Positions 26,163 through 34,976 are shown, counted from the stretch's first letter. The stretch: 64,000 nt of DNA from Micromonospora sp. MP36 (GCF_008119785.1 NZ_VSFA01000003.1:1-64000), one strand, 5' to 3'. Made by a program: numbers and translations. Notes: a model not told the origin generated them from the sequence alone.

Positions 26163-27551
26163 ATGTGCAGCCTCGTCGCGCTCGCCTTCCTCATTCCGCT
26201 CGGGATCACCCTCGGCGACCAGGCACGCGACGCGAAGCTGGCCGACGCGGCCCGGCGCAGTGCCCTGGTCACCGGCGCGCTCGCGGTCAGCACCGAGCCT
26301 GAGGTGATCCGGCGGGCGGTGGCGGCCGCCGGCGACGACCGGACGCCGCGGCCGGTCGTACACGGGATCGGGGGCGACGAGTCCGGCGGCCGGGCGGATG
26401 CGGCGGCGCTGGCCCGGGCCGGTGCCGAGCGCCGCTCGACGGTCACCGACGTGCCCGGCGGCGTGCTGCGGCTGGACCCGGTGGTGCTCGGCGACCAGGT
26501 CGCCGTGGTGGAGGTCTTCGTCCCCGAGGCGGTGCTCGACGCGGGCTCCGGCCGGCGGTGGCTGCTGCTGCTCGCGGTGGCGGCGGCGCTGGTCGGGGCC
26601 GCCGTGATCGTGGTCGACCGGGTGGCCGCCCGCGCGGTGGACGCCACCGGCCAACTGGTCAAGGCGGCGATCGCGGTCGGCGACGGCGACGTCGGGGTAC
26701 GCGTCGAACCGTCCGGCCCGCGGGAGCTGGCCGAGGCCGGGCACGCGTTCAACCGGATGGCGGAGCGCCTGGTCGCGCTCCGCGCCGACGAGCGCGAACT
26801 CGTCGCGGACCTCTCCCACCGGCTGCGTACCCCGCTGACCGCGCTGCGACTCGACGCCGAGGCGCTGGAGTCCGACGACACCAGCATCGGGACGTTCAGC
26901 GCGGCGGAGCTGGACCGCCGCCGGGGCATCCGGCGGATCCGCCAGGCCATCGTCACGCTGGAGGGCGAGGTCGACCAGCTGATCAAGACGACCCGGAAGG
27001 CGGTCAGCCAGGAGGCCGGGCCGGCCGCCTGCGACGTCAGCGAGGTGGTCCGGGACCGGATGATCTTCTGGTCGGCGCTGGCCGGCGACCAGAACCGGCC
27101 GCATCGCGTGGTCGGGGCGCAGCTGCGCATCCCCGCCCCGGTGGCCCGGGCTGAGCTGGCCGCCGCGCTCGACGCGGTGATCGGCAACGTCTTCCGCTAC
27201 ACCCCGCAGGGCACCGCCTTCGAGGTGGCGGTCAGCCGGCGGGACGGGTGGGTGGCGATCCGCATCGACGACGCCGGCCCGGGCATCGCCAACCCGGACC
27301 GGGCGCTGCGCCGGGGCGCTAGCGACCAGGGCTCCACCGGGCTGGGGCTGGACATCGCCAAGCGGGTCGCGCTGCAGGCCAACGGGTCGGTCAGCATCGA
27401 CCGGGCCCGGCTCGGCGGGGCCAGCGTGGTGATGCTGCTGGCCGACCCGGAGGCGACGCCCCGGCCGGTCAACCGGTTCGGCCTGGTGGGACGGATGGCG
27501 CGGGACGCCCGGGAGCAGAAGACCCGCCGGCGCTGGCCCCGCCCGCGCTGA
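26163..27551 (+). CDS. Sensor histidine kinase, HisKA family, with unclear start
   Basis: A kinase of about 462 aa. An N-terminal membrane helix (CSLVALAFLIPLGI), an external region of about 120 residues, and a second helix (RRWLLLLAVAAALVGAAVIVV) lead into a HAMP-like segment. HisKA motif ELVADLSHRLRTPLTAL follows, then DAVIGNVFRYTP (N box), IDDAGPGIANPD and GSTGLGLDIAKRVA (G boxes). The coordinates use the first ATG. It leaves almost no residues before the first helix, and a CTG at 26130 overlapping the regulator stop (CTGA) would restore a basic MRPTLAWLTAG-type N-terminus. Confidence 0.9.
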   Translation: MCSLVALAFLIPLGITLGDQARDAKLADAARRSALVTGALAVSTEPEVIRRAVAAAGDDRTPRPVVHGIGGDESGGRADAAALARAGAERRSTVTDVPGGVLRLDPVVLGDQVAVVEVFVPEAVLDAGSGRRWLLLLAVAAALVGAAVIVVDRVAARAVDATGQLVKAAIAVGDGDVGVRVEPSGPRELAEAGHAFNRMAERLVALRADERELVADLSHRLRTPLTALRLDAEALESDDTSIGTFSAAELDRRRGIRRIRQAIVTLEGEVDQLIKTTRKAVSQEAGPAACDVSEVVRDRMIFWSALAGDQNRPHRVVGAQLRIPAPVARAELAAALDAVIGNVFRYTPQGTAFEVAVSRRDGWVAIRIDDAGPGIANPDRALRRGASDQGSTGLGLDIAKRVALQANGSVSIDRARLGGASVVMLLADPEATPRPVNRFGLVGRMARDAREQKTRRRWPRPR

Positions 27552-27757
27552 GGCGCTGGTTGTGGCCCGGCGCAAGTCTTCCTTAGGTGTGGATTAACGA
27601 TGGTCGAACCACCCTCCGGTGCTGCCAGGATCGGAGACCGAACCCATCAGTCCCGTCGGCCGGGACGCCCCGTCACACCATCCGGCCGGTGGGGCCGTGC
27701 GCGCGGCGGGAGTCCGGTCCCCCACACCAACTCCCGTCGCGCGCCACTCCCCAGGGC
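27552..27757. other. Intergenic region between convergent kinase and adenosine deaminase
   Basis: 206 bases between convergent genes. No strong hairpin with a T-run is visible. An AT-richer island near 27575-27605 stands out against the GC-rich background, but I cannot assign it a role. Confidence 0.3.
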
Positions 27758-28783
27758 CTAGCGCGTCGCGGCCGCCAGGTACGCGTCGATCTCGCCGCCG
27801 ATCCGGGCCTGCTCGGCCGGCTCCAGGAACGAGGCGGTGACCGCGGCGCGGGCCAGCGCGGCGAGCCCGTCCGGGCCGAGGTGCAGCAGCCGGGCGGCGA
27901 CCGCGTACTCGTCGTTGAGGGTGGTGCCGAACATCGGCGGGTCGTCGGAGTTGACGGTGACCAGCACCCCGGCCTCGACGAGCTGCGGCAGCGGGTGCTC
28001 GTCGAGGCTCGCCACCGCCCGGGTGCGGACGTTGGAGGTCGGGCACACCTCCAGCGGGATCCGCCGCTCGGCCAGGTGGGTGAGCAGTTCCGGGTCGAGC
28101 ACGGCGGAGACGCCGTGGCCGATCCGCTCCGCGCCCAGCTCCCGCAGCGCGTCCCAGACGGTCTCCGGGCCGGTGGTCTCGCCGGCGTGCGGCACCGAAC
28201 GCAGCCCGGCCGCCCGGGCCTGGTCGAAGTACGGCTTGAACTGCGGCCGCGGCACCCCGATCTCGGGGCCGCCCAGGCCGAAGCTGATCAACCCGTCCGG
28301 CCGCTCCTCCAGCGCGATCCGCAGGGTCTCCTCGGCGGCCGGCAGCCCGGCCTCGCCGGGGATGTCGAAGCACCAGCGCAGCGCGATGCCGAAGTCCACC
28401 TCGGCCCGCTTGCGGGCGTCCTCGATCGCCTCGCAGAACGCCTGCGCCGGGATCCCCCGGCGCACGTGCGAGTACGGCGTGACGGTCAGCTCGGCGTACC
28501 GGACCTGCTGCCGGGCCAGTTCCCGGGCCACCTCGTGGGTCAGGAGCCAGACGTCCTCGGGGTCGCGGATCAGGTCCACGACGCTGAGGTAGACCTCGAT
28601 GAAGTGGGCGAAGTCGCGGAAGGCGAAGTAGTCGGCGAGCAGCTCCGGGTCGGCCGGGACCGGGCTGCGCCCCTCGTGCCGGGCGGCCAGCTCGGCGACG
28701 ATCCGGGGCGAGGCGGAGCCGACGTGGTGCACGTGCAGCTCCACCTTGGGCAGTCCGGCGATGAACGTGGGCAGGTCGGTCAC
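27758..28783 (-). CDS. add: Adenosine deaminase
   Basis: A 341-aa metal-dependent amidohydrolase that deaminates adenosine to inosine. The N-terminal metal site is KVELHVHHVGSASP (H-x-H), the substrate and catalytic region is SVPHAGETTGPETVWDAL with the HAGE motif, then ERIGHGVS, and the last metal aspartate is in VTVNSDDPPMFG. The first motif has HVHH rather than the HLHLEG of classical enzymes, a variant found in actinobacterial homologues. A related substrate such as an adenine derivative is possible. The GTG has GAGGAG five bases upstream and overlaps the methyltransferase stop. Confidence 0.92.
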   Translation of the reverse strand: MTDLPTFIAGLPKVELHVHHVGSASPRIVAELAARHEGRSPVPADPELLADYFAFRDFAHFIEVYLSVVDLIRDPEDVWLLTHEVARELARQQVRYAELTVTPYSHVRRGIPAQAFCEAIEDARKRAEVDFGIALRWCFDIPGEAGLPAAEETLRIALEERPDGLISFGLGGPEIGVPRPQFKPYFDQARAAGLRSVPHAGETTGPETVWDALRELGAERIGHGVSAVLDPELLTHLAERRIPLEVCPTSNVRTRAVASLDEHPLPQLVEAGVLVTVNSDDPPMFGTTLNDEYAVAARLLHLGPDGLAALARAAVTASFLEPAEQARIGGEIDAYLAAATR

Positions 28784-29574
28784 AGGTTCTCCTCGGCGCG
28801 GACGCCGGTATGGGCGACCACGAAGATCCGGCGGAACGGGAAGTACACCTGACCCTGCCGCACCGGGTACGCCTCGGCGAGCCGTACCCCCAGCTCGGCG
28901 CGGAAGTCGGCCCAGCCGGCGGGATCGAGCGCGGCCCGGACCGGGCGCAGCGCCGTCCCCTCCATCCAGCTCAACACCGGGTGGTCCGCGTCCGGGACGG
29001 CCGGAAGCAGGTGCACGTAGGTAGTTTCCCAGGCGTCGACCGCGCAGCCGGCACCGGCCAGCAGCGCGGCGTAGTCGACCGGGTCGTCCACGGGCGCCTC
29101 GCGCAGCAGCGGGGCGAGCGTGTCCCGCCACCGGTCCCGGCCGGCCACCTCGCGCAGCGCGCGGTGCGACGGGGCGGCGAAGTTGCCGGGCACCTGGAAG
29201 GCCAGCCACGCCCCGGACGGCAGCTCGGCGGCCCAGCGGGCGAGCAGCTCCTGGTGGCCGGGCACCCACTGGAGCACCGCGTTGCAGACCACCACATCCA
29301 CGTCCGGCGCGGGACGCCAGGACCGGACGTCGCCGACGGCGAACGAGACCGGGGCGTCGAGCGCGCCCGCCCGGTCGATCATCTCCGGGGAGGAGTCGAT
29401 CCCGCTCACCCGGGCCTGCGGCCAGCGTTCCGCCAGGGTGGCGGTGAGGAGGCCGGGGCCGCAGCCGAGGTCGACCACGGCCCGGGGACGCGTGGCCGGG
29501 ACCCGGGCGACCAGGTCGTGGAAGGGGCGGGAACGCTCGTCGCCGTAGCGCAGGTAGGTGCTCGGGTCCCACAT
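28780..29574 (-). CDS. tam: SAM-dependent methyltransferase, trans-aconitate methyltransferase type
   Basis: A 264-aa class I methyltransferase. Motif I is VVDLGCGPGLLTATLAERWP (about 36-55), the acidic residue of motif II is in VSGIDSSPEMI, and motif IV is VVVCNAVLQWVPGH. The N-terminal MWDPSTYLRYGDERSRPFHDL and C-terminal segments match Tam, which methylates trans-aconitate to spare aconitase. It is followed by adenosine deaminase with a four-base overlap (GTGA), and is divergent from the aldo/keto reductase with an 85-base gap. Confidence 0.88.
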   Translation of the reverse strand: MWDPSTYLRYGDERSRPFHDLVARVPATRPRAVVDLGCGPGLLTATLAERWPQARVSGIDSSPEMIDRAGALDAPVSFAVGDVRSWRPAPDVDVVVCNAVLQWVPGHQELLARWAAELPSGAWLAFQVPGNFAAPSHRALREVAGRDRWRDTLAPLLREAPVDDPVDYAALLAGAGCAVDAWETTYVHLLPAVPDADHPVLSWMEGTALRPVRAALDPAGWADFRAELGVRLAEAYPVRQGQVYFPFRRIFVVAHTGVRAEENL

Positions 29575-29659
29575 GACAGTTCTCCAAACCGTACGTACGT
29601 CTTGTTGGAGAGTACGGCCCGCCGCGCGGCTCGACAAGCCGCTCACTAGGCTTTCCCGG

Positions 29660-30643
29660 GTGGAACAGCGCAGCTTCGCCCGGCTCGGCCGGCAGGTGGG
29701 CATCGCCGGACTCGGCGCCTGGCAGCTCGGCGCCGACTGGGGTGAGGTCAGCGAGGACGCGGCGTTGGAGGTGCTCGCCGCCGCCGTGGCCGCCGGGGTC
29801 ACCTTCCTGGACACCGCCGACGTGTACGGCGACGGCCGCAGCGAGCAGCGGATCGGCCGGTTCCTGCGCGAGCACCCCGGGCACGGGCTGACCGTGGCCA
29901 CCAAGATGGGCCGGCGGGTGCCGCAGACCCCGGAGGCGTACACCCTGGACAACTTCCGGGCCTGGACCGACCGCTCCCGCGCCAACCTCGGGGTGGACAC
30001 CCTCGACCTGGTGCAGCTGCACTGCCCGCCCAGCGCGGTCTTCGCCGACGACCGGGTCTTCGACGCGCTGGACACCCTGGTCGCCGAGCAGCGCGTCGCC
30101 GGGTACGGGGTCAGCGTCGAGACCTGCGACCAGGCGCTCACCGCCATCGCCCGCCCCGGCGTGGCGAGTGTGCAGATCATCCTCAACGCGGTGCGGCACA
30201 AGCCCCTGGAGCGGGTGCTGCCCGCCGCCGCGGCGGCCGGGGTCGGCATCATCGCCCGGGTGCCGCTGGCCAGCGGCCTGCTCTCCGGGCGGTACGACGA
30301 GCACACCACCTTCCCCGCGAACGACCACCGCACCTTCAACCGGCACGGCGAGTCGTTCGACGTCGGCGAGACCTTCTCCGGGGTGGACTACGACCTCGGC
30401 CTGGCCGCCGTACGCCGGCTCGCGCCGCTGGTCGGCGCCGACCGGACGATGGCTCAGTTCGCGCTCCGCTGGATCCTCGACCAGCCCGGCGTCACCGTGG
30501 TCATCCCCGGCGCGCGCAATGCCGAGCAGGCCCGGCGCAACGCCGCCGCGGCCGACCTGCCGCCGCTCGGCGCGGCGGAGCTGGCCGCCGTCCGCGAGAC
30601 CTACGACGAGCTGATCCGGCCGCGGGTGCACGAGCGGTGGTGA
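29660..30643 (+). CDS. Aldo/keto reductase
   Basis: A 327-aa NADPH-dependent reductase of the AKR superfamily. The catalytic tetrad is visible: Asp and Tyr in FLDTADVYGDGRSE, Lys in VATKMGRR, and His in VQLHCPP. The cofactor pocket near the C-terminus reads VVIPGARNAEQARRNAAA. The GTG at 29660 is chosen because FARLGRQVGIAGLGAWQLG is the expected N-terminus. The 34 upstream codons are not family-like. No substrate can be inferred. Confidence 0.92.
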   Translation: MEQRSFARLGRQVGIAGLGAWQLGADWGEVSEDAALEVLAAAVAAGVTFLDTADVYGDGRSEQRIGRFLREHPGHGLTVATKMGRRVPQTPEAYTLDNFRAWTDRSRANLGVDTLDLVQLHCPPSAVFADDRVFDALDTLVAEQRVAGYGVSVETCDQALTAIARPGVASVQIILNAVRHKPLERVLPAAAAAGVGIIARVPLASGLLSGRYDEHTTFPANDHRTFNRHGESFDVGETFSGVDYDLGLAAVRRLAPLVGADRTMAQFALRWILDQPGVTVVIPGARNAEQARRNAAAADLPPLGAAELAAVRETYDELIRPRVHERW

Positions 30644-30734
30644 GCCCGGCCCGCCGGGGCGTCGGCGCGGCGTCGCCGGGTCCCGGCATCGGCGGGCATG
30701 CTGGAGTCGGGCGGGCGTCGTCGGAGGGGGAACG

Positions 30735-30932
30735 ATGAGGGGTTGGTTCCGGCTCACCGTGGGGCTGCTGGCCGTCGTGCTGGGCGCGGTCTGGACGCTG
30801 CAGGGACTGGGCTACGTGGACGGCAGCGTGATGACCGGCGAACGGATCTGGGTGGTCATCGGCCCGATCGTCGTCCTGATCGGACTCGTCGCGCTCTGGT
30901 TCGGGTTGCGGGCACGGCGCCGGCGTACCTGA
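30735..30932 (+). CDS. Small two-helix membrane protein
   Basis: A 65-aa protein with two hydrophobic helices (FRLTVGLLAVVLGAVWTLQGLGYV and IWVVIGPIVVLIGLVALWFGL) and a basic C-terminus (RARRRRT). This is the layout of small conserved actinobacterial membrane proteins with no assigned function. ATG is preceded by GGAGGGGGAACG. It is followed by tandem hairpins, giving a short monocistronic unit. Confidence 0.8.
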   Translation: MRGWFRLTVGLLAVVLGAVWTLQGLGYVDGSVMTGERIWVVIGPIVVLIGLVALWFGLRARRRRT

Positions 30933-30956
30933 TCCACGCCCGGGCCAGGAACGCGG

Positions 30957-31020
30957 AAAGCCCCGCGTCCCGAGACGGGAAGCGGGGCTTTGATCTGCCG
31001 GCCGGCGCGGCCGGCAGATC
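30957..31020. terminator. Tandem hairpin terminator between convergent genes
   Basis: The first stem pairs 30957-30966 with 30982-30991 (AAAGCCCCGC, ending in TTT on the plus strand). The second pairs 30992-31004 with 31008-31020, a perfect 13-bp stem with a three-base loop. Together they separate the small membrane protein gene from the cold-shock gene and should stop transcription from both sides. Confidence 0.85.
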
Positions 31021-31025
31021 CACGC

Positions 31026-31229
31026 TCAGAGGGGGCGGACCTGCTCGGCCTGCGGACCCTTCTGACCCTGGGCGATCTCGAACTCCACCCGCTGGTTCTC
31101 CTCCAGCGTGCGGTAGCCGCTGGTCTGGATGGCCGAGAAGTGGACGAACACGTCAGCACCCCCGCCGTCGACGGTGATGAAGCCGAAGCCCTTGTCAGCG
31201 TTGAACCACTTCACGGTTCCCTGCGCCAT
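31026..31229 (-). CDS. cspA: Cold-shock protein
   Basis: A 67-aa cold-shock domain RNA chaperone. RNP1 (KGFGFI, about 13-18) and RNP2 (VFVHF, about 27-31) are intact: [31 protein letters not shown]. Translation is driven by a strong AGAAGGAG ribosome site. The gene has a leader region of up to about 290 bases, as is common for cold-shock genes whose mRNA structure is temperature dependent. It is probably monocistronic. Confidence 0.97.
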   Translation of the reverse strand: MAQGTVKWFNADKGFGFITVDGGGADVFVHFSAIQTSGYRTLEENQRVEFEIAQGQKGPQAEQVRPL

Positions 31230-31471
31230 GTGTATCTCCTTCTAAAACTGGCGGCCGAGCACGCCGTGCGGCCGGTTGGCCGTTTTCGAGCAGCGGCGCC
31301 TGAGGCGGCCCCCGGAAGGAGACTTCTCTCAACCCACGCGTCTCTCAACAGCGTGAGACAGCAAACCACGTACGCAAAAACTCTGCACAGCCTACCCGAC
31401 GAAATTCTCCGACATGTGACCTGACGGTTGCGGCCGCTCCACTGGCCGGGCTGTGCGGGCCGTGCGAAAGG

Positions 31472-31499
31472 CCCCCTTCCCGCGCTGGCGGAAAGGGGG
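31472..31499 (-). terminator. Terminator hairpin of the DUF4235/holin-like operon
   Basis: 12-base arms at 31472-31483 and 31488-31499 (CCCCCTTCCCGC and GCGGAAAGGGGG) pair with one mismatch around a four-base loop. It sits just downstream, on the minus strand, of the last gene of the operon, and upstream of the cspA leader. Confidence 0.65.
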
Positions 31500-31517
31500 T
31501 CTGCCGTGCGTAACTGG

Positions 31518-31790
31518 TCAGTCGGGCCAGTGGCCGGTGAGCCGCCGTACGCCGACCGCCCCGCCCCGGTCCACGGCGGCCCGGACGACCGCGAAGATCG
31601 CCCCCTGCAACGCCGCGGCGGCCAGGATCTCGCCCCAGCGCCGGTCCTCGTCGGTGGCGCTCGGCGCCTCGCCGTCGCCCGCCGTGATCCGCCAGACCTG
31701 CCGGAAGATGACCCCGGCGACCGTGCCGGCGGCCAGCCCGAGCAGCACCCCGACGGGCTTGTACGCCGCCTTGCCGATCCTGTTGCTCAC
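31518..31790 (-). CDS. DUF4235 domain-containing membrane protein
   Basis: A 90-aa small membrane protein with KPVGVLLGLAAGTVAGVIFRQVW and a second hydrophobic helix EILAAAALQGAIFAVVRAAVDRGG, the DUF4235 pattern of actinobacteria. The start overlaps the stop of the DUF3618 gene by four bases, so this is the last gene of a coupled three-gene membrane operon. The function of the family is unknown. Confidence 0.88.
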   Translation of the reverse strand: MSNRIGKAAYKPVGVLLGLAAGTVAGVIFRQVWRITAGDGEAPSATDEDRRWGEILAAAALQGAIFAVVRAAVDRGGAVGVRRLTGHWPD

Positions 31791-32149
31791 CTACGCCTCC
31801 CGCGGACGATCAGCAGCACCACCACGGTCGCCACCGCGCCGGCCGCGACGGCCGCCCACGGCACCACCGCGCGGCCCTTCCCCGTCGTCCGAGCCCGGGC
31901 GAGCCGCGCCTTCCCGGCCGCCTGCTCCCGGGCGAACCGGGACTTCGCCGTCGCCTGCCCGCGCACCCGGGCCATGGCATGGGCGGCCTGCTCACGCATC
32001 CGCCCCTTCGCCTGCTCGGCCGACTCCCGCAGCCGGGCCTTCACGTCGGCCCGGGCGGCCAGCAGCTCCATCGTCTCACCCAACTCCACCCGGGTGCGGC
32101 GGATCTCCTCGCGGAGCGCCTCCACGTCGCCGCGTCCGTTGCCGGTCAT
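31787..32149 (-). CDS. DUF3618 domain-containing protein
   Basis: A 120-aa protein. The soluble N-terminus DVEALREEIRRTRVELGETMELLAARADVKARL is the DUF3618 helix, followed by an alanine/arginine-rich helical repeat and one C-terminal membrane helix (VPWAAVAAGAVATVVVLLIV). It overlaps both neighbours by four bases. The frame opens 58 codons upstream, but ATG at 32149 gives the family start and overlaps the holin-like stop. Confidence 0.88.
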   Translation of the reverse strand: MTGNGRGDVEALREEIRRTRVELGETMELLAARADVKARLRESAEQAKGRMREQAAHAMARVRGQATAKSRFAREQAAGKARLARARTTGKGRAVVPWAAVAAGAVATVVVLLIVRGRRR

Positions 32150-32580
32150 CCCCGTCTCCCGTCCTTCACCGCCGCGGCGACCGTGTCGACGTCCGCCCGG
32201 ACACTGCGGACGGTCGCCTGGGGCACCGGTGGGACGGCACGGCTGACCTGCGTCTTGCCGATCAGGGCGAGGATCCCGGCGAGCAGGAAGAGCGCCACCG
32301 CGACGATCAGGGCCGCCAGCCACGCGGGCAGGACCAGCGCCAGCGCCAGGATCACCGTGGCGACCAGCGCCCCGGCGCCGTAGAGGGCCATCACCCCGCC
32401 GCCGCCGAACAGACCGATCCCGATACCGGCGTGCTTGCCCTTGCGGGTCAGTTCCACCCGGGCCAGCGCCAGCTCGTCCCGGACCAGGCGGGAGACCTGC
32501 TCGGTGGCCCGCTGGATGAGCTCCGCGGTGGACGGCTCGCTCCCGGTCCGGGACGTGCTGCGGCTCGCGACGTCAGCCAT
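32146..32580 (-). CDS. Phage holin-like family protein (actinobacterial holin-X / DUF1469 type)
   Basis: A 144-aa protein with an N-terminal amphipathic segment (STAELIQRATEQVSRLVRDELALARVELTRKGK) and two long membrane helices (GVMALYGAGALVATVILALALVLPAWLAALIVAVALFLLAGILALIG). Despite the family name it is not evidence of a prophage. It is the first gene of a conserved chromosomal membrane operon with DUF3618 and DUF4235 proteins. ATG follows GGAGG. Roles in membrane remodelling under stress have been suggested for such operons but are not shown here. Confidence 0.87.
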   Translation of the reverse strand: MADVASRSTSRTGSEPSTAELIQRATEQVSRLVRDELALARVELTRKGKHAGIGIGLFGGGGVMALYGAGALVATVILALALVLPAWLAALIVAVALFLLAGILALIGKTQVSRAVPPVPQATVRSVRADVDTVAAAVKDGRRG

Positions 32581-32881
32581 GCTGTCCTCCTTTCCTCATC
32601 ACCGCGCTGTATGCCCGGATTCGCCGCCCGTCAATCCTGCGCGGGACGGCCGGTCGGCCCGGCCGCGCGCCACCGGACGCCGGGCCACCGGATGGTGGAC
32701 CCGAGCCGGGGCGTGCGCGGCGGGTCCCCCGAAACGGGCGGAACAAACGCACCGGGCGGAAGGTCTCGTGACAAGGCGACGGCGGCACGTGGCGCGGGTA
32801 GGCTCCGGCGCCCGTGGGCACCGCCGCACGCGCGGGAGCCCCCGGCGCCGGGGCGGCCGGGGGCTCCGGGGGCGGGCCGGG
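32581..32881. other. Intergenic region upstream of the holin-like operon
   Basis: 301 bases. A TTGACG-N17-TACAGC sequence on the minus strand (about 32640-32600) is a fair housekeeping promoter candidate for the holin-like operon. The right part carries the mscS terminator hairpin. I see no small gene. Confidence 0.4.
32835..32867 (-). terminator. Terminator hairpin after the mechanosensitive channel gene
   Basis: A perfect 12-bp stem (GGAGCCCCCGGC with its complement; 32835-32846 and 32856-32867) with a nine-base loop, starting 15 bases past the channel stop codon on the minus strand. No U-tract, as usual in this GC-rich genome. Confidence 0.7.
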
Positions 32882-34078
32882 TCAGCTGCGGGCCTCGGCG
32901 GGCTCCTCCGGGCCGACGAAGACCTCGCTGCGGGCCTCGCCGTCGTCGCTGCCGCCGAAGACTCGCGCGTCGTCGGGCACCTCGGTCTCCGGCGGGCGGC
33001 GGGCCGGACGCGGGGACCGCACCGCCTGCCAGGGCAGCGCGCCGGCGGCGTCGCCCACCTCGGTGCGCAGCCGGGGCAGCGCGGCCGGCCGCTGGTCGCG
33101 TACCCAGGCCACCAGGTGCTCGCGGACCAGGCAGCGCAGGTCCCACAGGCTGCCGGCGTCGGCGGCGCTGACCAGGGCCCGGACCTTCACCATGCCGCCG
33201 GTGGCGTCGGTCACCTGGAGTACGCAGACCCGGCCGTCCCACAGCTCGGTGCTCTCGCAGAGCCGGCGCAGCTCCTCCCGCATCGCCTGGACCGGGATCC
33301 CCCAGTCCAGGTCGAACTCGGCGGTGCCGAGCACCGCCGCCTCGGTGCGGGTCCAGTTCTGGAACGGGGTGCGGGTGAAGTAGGAGGTGGGCAGGATCAG
33401 CCGCCGGTCGTCCCAGATCTGCACCACCACGTAGCTGAGGGTCAGCTCCTCGATCCGGCCCCACTCCCCCTCGACCACCACCACGTCGTCGAGGCGGACC
33501 GCGTCGCTGAAGGCGAGCTGGAGACCGGCGAAGACGTTGCCCAGCAGGCTCTGGGCGGCCAGCGCGGCGACCGCGGCCACCACGCCGGCGGAGGTCAGCA
33601 CGCCGGCGCCGATGCCGCGCACCCCGGGGAAGGTCATCAGCAGCACGCCCACGGCCAGGATGACGATCACCGCGATGGTGAGTCGGCGGAGCATCACCAC
33701 CTGGGTCCGTACCCGGCGGGCGTGCCGGTTGTTCGGCACGTCCACCCGGAACCGGGCCAGCGCGGTGTCCTCGACCACCACCAGCAGCGAGGCGACCAGC
33801 CAGGCCGTGGCGGCGATGAGGGCCAGCACGAGGGCGTGCAGGACGGTCTGGCGCCACGGGCTGCCGACCGCGTACAGGGTGCTGAAGCGGACGGCGAGCT
33901 GCACGGCGAGCGCGGTCGCGGCCACCTGGAACGGGCGGTGCGCGTGCTCGGTCAGCTCGGTCATCAGCACCGAACGCCGGCCCAGCCGGCGGGCCGCCCG
34001 GTGCACCACCTCGACCAGCAGCAGAGCGACCGCCGCCGCGGCGAGCGTGGCGACGGCCGTTTCGACATAGCTCTGCAC
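32882..34078 (-). CDS. Mechanosensitive ion channel, MscS family
   Basis: A 398-aa channel. About four membrane helices occupy residues 1-190, with the pore-lining helix in GVLTSAGVVAAVAALAAQSLLGNVFAGLQLAF. The MscS beta domain follows: DAVRLDDVVVVEGEWGRIEELTLSYVVVQIWDDRRLILPTSYF. A cytoplasmic alpha/beta domain and an acidic C-terminal tail close it. It would release solutes on hypo-osmotic shock. The GTG start is preceded by GGAGGGAGAG. Confidence 0.93.
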   Translation of the reverse strand: MQSYVETAVATLAAAAVALLLVEVVHRAARRLGRRSVLMTELTEHAHRPFQVAATALAVQLAVRFSTLYAVGSPWRQTVLHALVLALIAATAWLVASLLVVVEDTALARFRVDVPNNRHARRVRTQVVMLRRLTIAVIVILAVGVLLMTFPGVRGIGAGVLTSAGVVAAVAALAAQSLLGNVFAGLQLAFSDAVRLDDVVVVEGEWGRIEELTLSYVVVQIWDDRRLILPTSYFTRTPFQNWTRTEAAVLGTAEFDLDWGIPVQAMREELRRLCESTELWDGRVCVLQVTDATGGMVKVRALVSAADAGSLWDLRCLVREHLVAWVRDQRPAALPRLRTEVGDAAGALPWQAVRSPRPARRPPETEVPDDARVFGGSDDGEARSEVFVGPEEPAEARS

Positions 34079-34154
34079 GAAATCTCTCTCCCTCCCGCCG
34101 GGCAGGCTCGGACAAAGGGCCCATAATGCCCGACAGTCCAGGTATCGACCAGGA

Positions 34155-34976
34155 TCAGACCCGGCGGTACCGCGACTGGAGGAAGCAGTAGATGCCGAAG
34201 CCGGCGATGCCGAGCGCGGCGAGCGCCAGCAGCACCGGCCCGTACGACTGGTCGCGCAGGGTGCGCAGGGCGGCGTCGAGGCCGCGGGCCTTCGCCGGGT
34301 CGTACTTCATCGCGGCCACGACGATCAGCAGGCCGGCGATGGCGAAGACGGCGCCCCGGGCGGCGTACCCGGCCATGCCGAGGCGGCGGGCCACGATACG
34401 TGCTTTCGGGGTCATCTGCCCGATCTTGAGGTTCCGCTCGAACTTCTTCTTCAGGCCGTACCCGATCATGCCGATCCCGACGGCGGCGAGCGCCAGGCCG
34501 GCCAGGCCGACCAGCCACCGGCCGCCGGCGCCGGCCATCAGCTTCGCGGTGAGCGCCTGCTGCTGGTCGGCGGCGTTGGCGCTCGCGTCCTCGAAGACCT
34601 TGACGGCGGTCCAGGCCAGCCAGACGAAGACGACGGTGCGCAGCACGGAGGCGACCCGCTCGAAGAGCCGCTCCCGGCCGCGCCGGCCCCGGTGGCCGAT
34701 GGTCGCCTCGAACGCCTGCCAGGTCGCCATGGCGAACAGGCCGATCGCGATCGCCACCAGCAGGAACTTGCCGAGCGGCTGGGCGCCCAGGGTACGCAGG
34801 GCGCCGTTCTGGTTGCCCTCCTCCCCGGAGCGGCCGAAGGCGATCTGGAGCGCCAGCCAGGCGAAGAGCAGGTGCAGGATCCCGTAGCCGACGAATCCGG
34901 CCCGGGTCAACAGTTCGAGCCACCGGCTGTTGGCGGCGTGGGCGACGGCGGCTCCGGCGTTCCGGGTGAGTGACAT
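34155..34976 (-). CDS. DUF1206 domain-containing membrane protein
   Basis: A 273-aa membrane protein made of three repeated two-helix units (about 20-85, 105-170 and 200-265), for example RAGFVGYGILHLLFAWLALQIAFG and LGMAGYAARGAVFAIAGLLIVVAA. This triplicated R-x-G-Y pattern defines DUF1206. The ATG at 34976 has GGGAG upstream and is preferred over the ATG 33 bases earlier. Function unknown. It lies upstream of the channel gene on the same strand. Confidence 0.9.
   Translation of the reverse strand: MSLTRNAGAAVAHAANSRWLELLTRAGFVGYGILHLLFAWLALQIAFGRSGEEGNQNGALRTLGAQPLGKFLLVAIAIGLFAMATWQAFEATIGHRGRRGRERLFERVASVLRTVVFVWLAWTAVKVFEDASANAADQQQALTAKLMAGAGGRWLVGLAGLALAAVGIGMIGYGLKKKFERNLKIGQMTPKARIVARRLGMAGYAARGAVFAIAGLLIVVAAMKYDPAKARGLDAALRTLRDQSYGPVLLALAALGIAGFGIYCFLQSRYRRV

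Noticed and set aside
32146..32580. Holin-like protein as a sign of a prophage
   Set aside because: No integrase, capsid, portal, terminase or endolysin genes are nearby, and this holin-like family occurs in ordinary actinobacterial chromosomes with DUF3618 and DUF4235.
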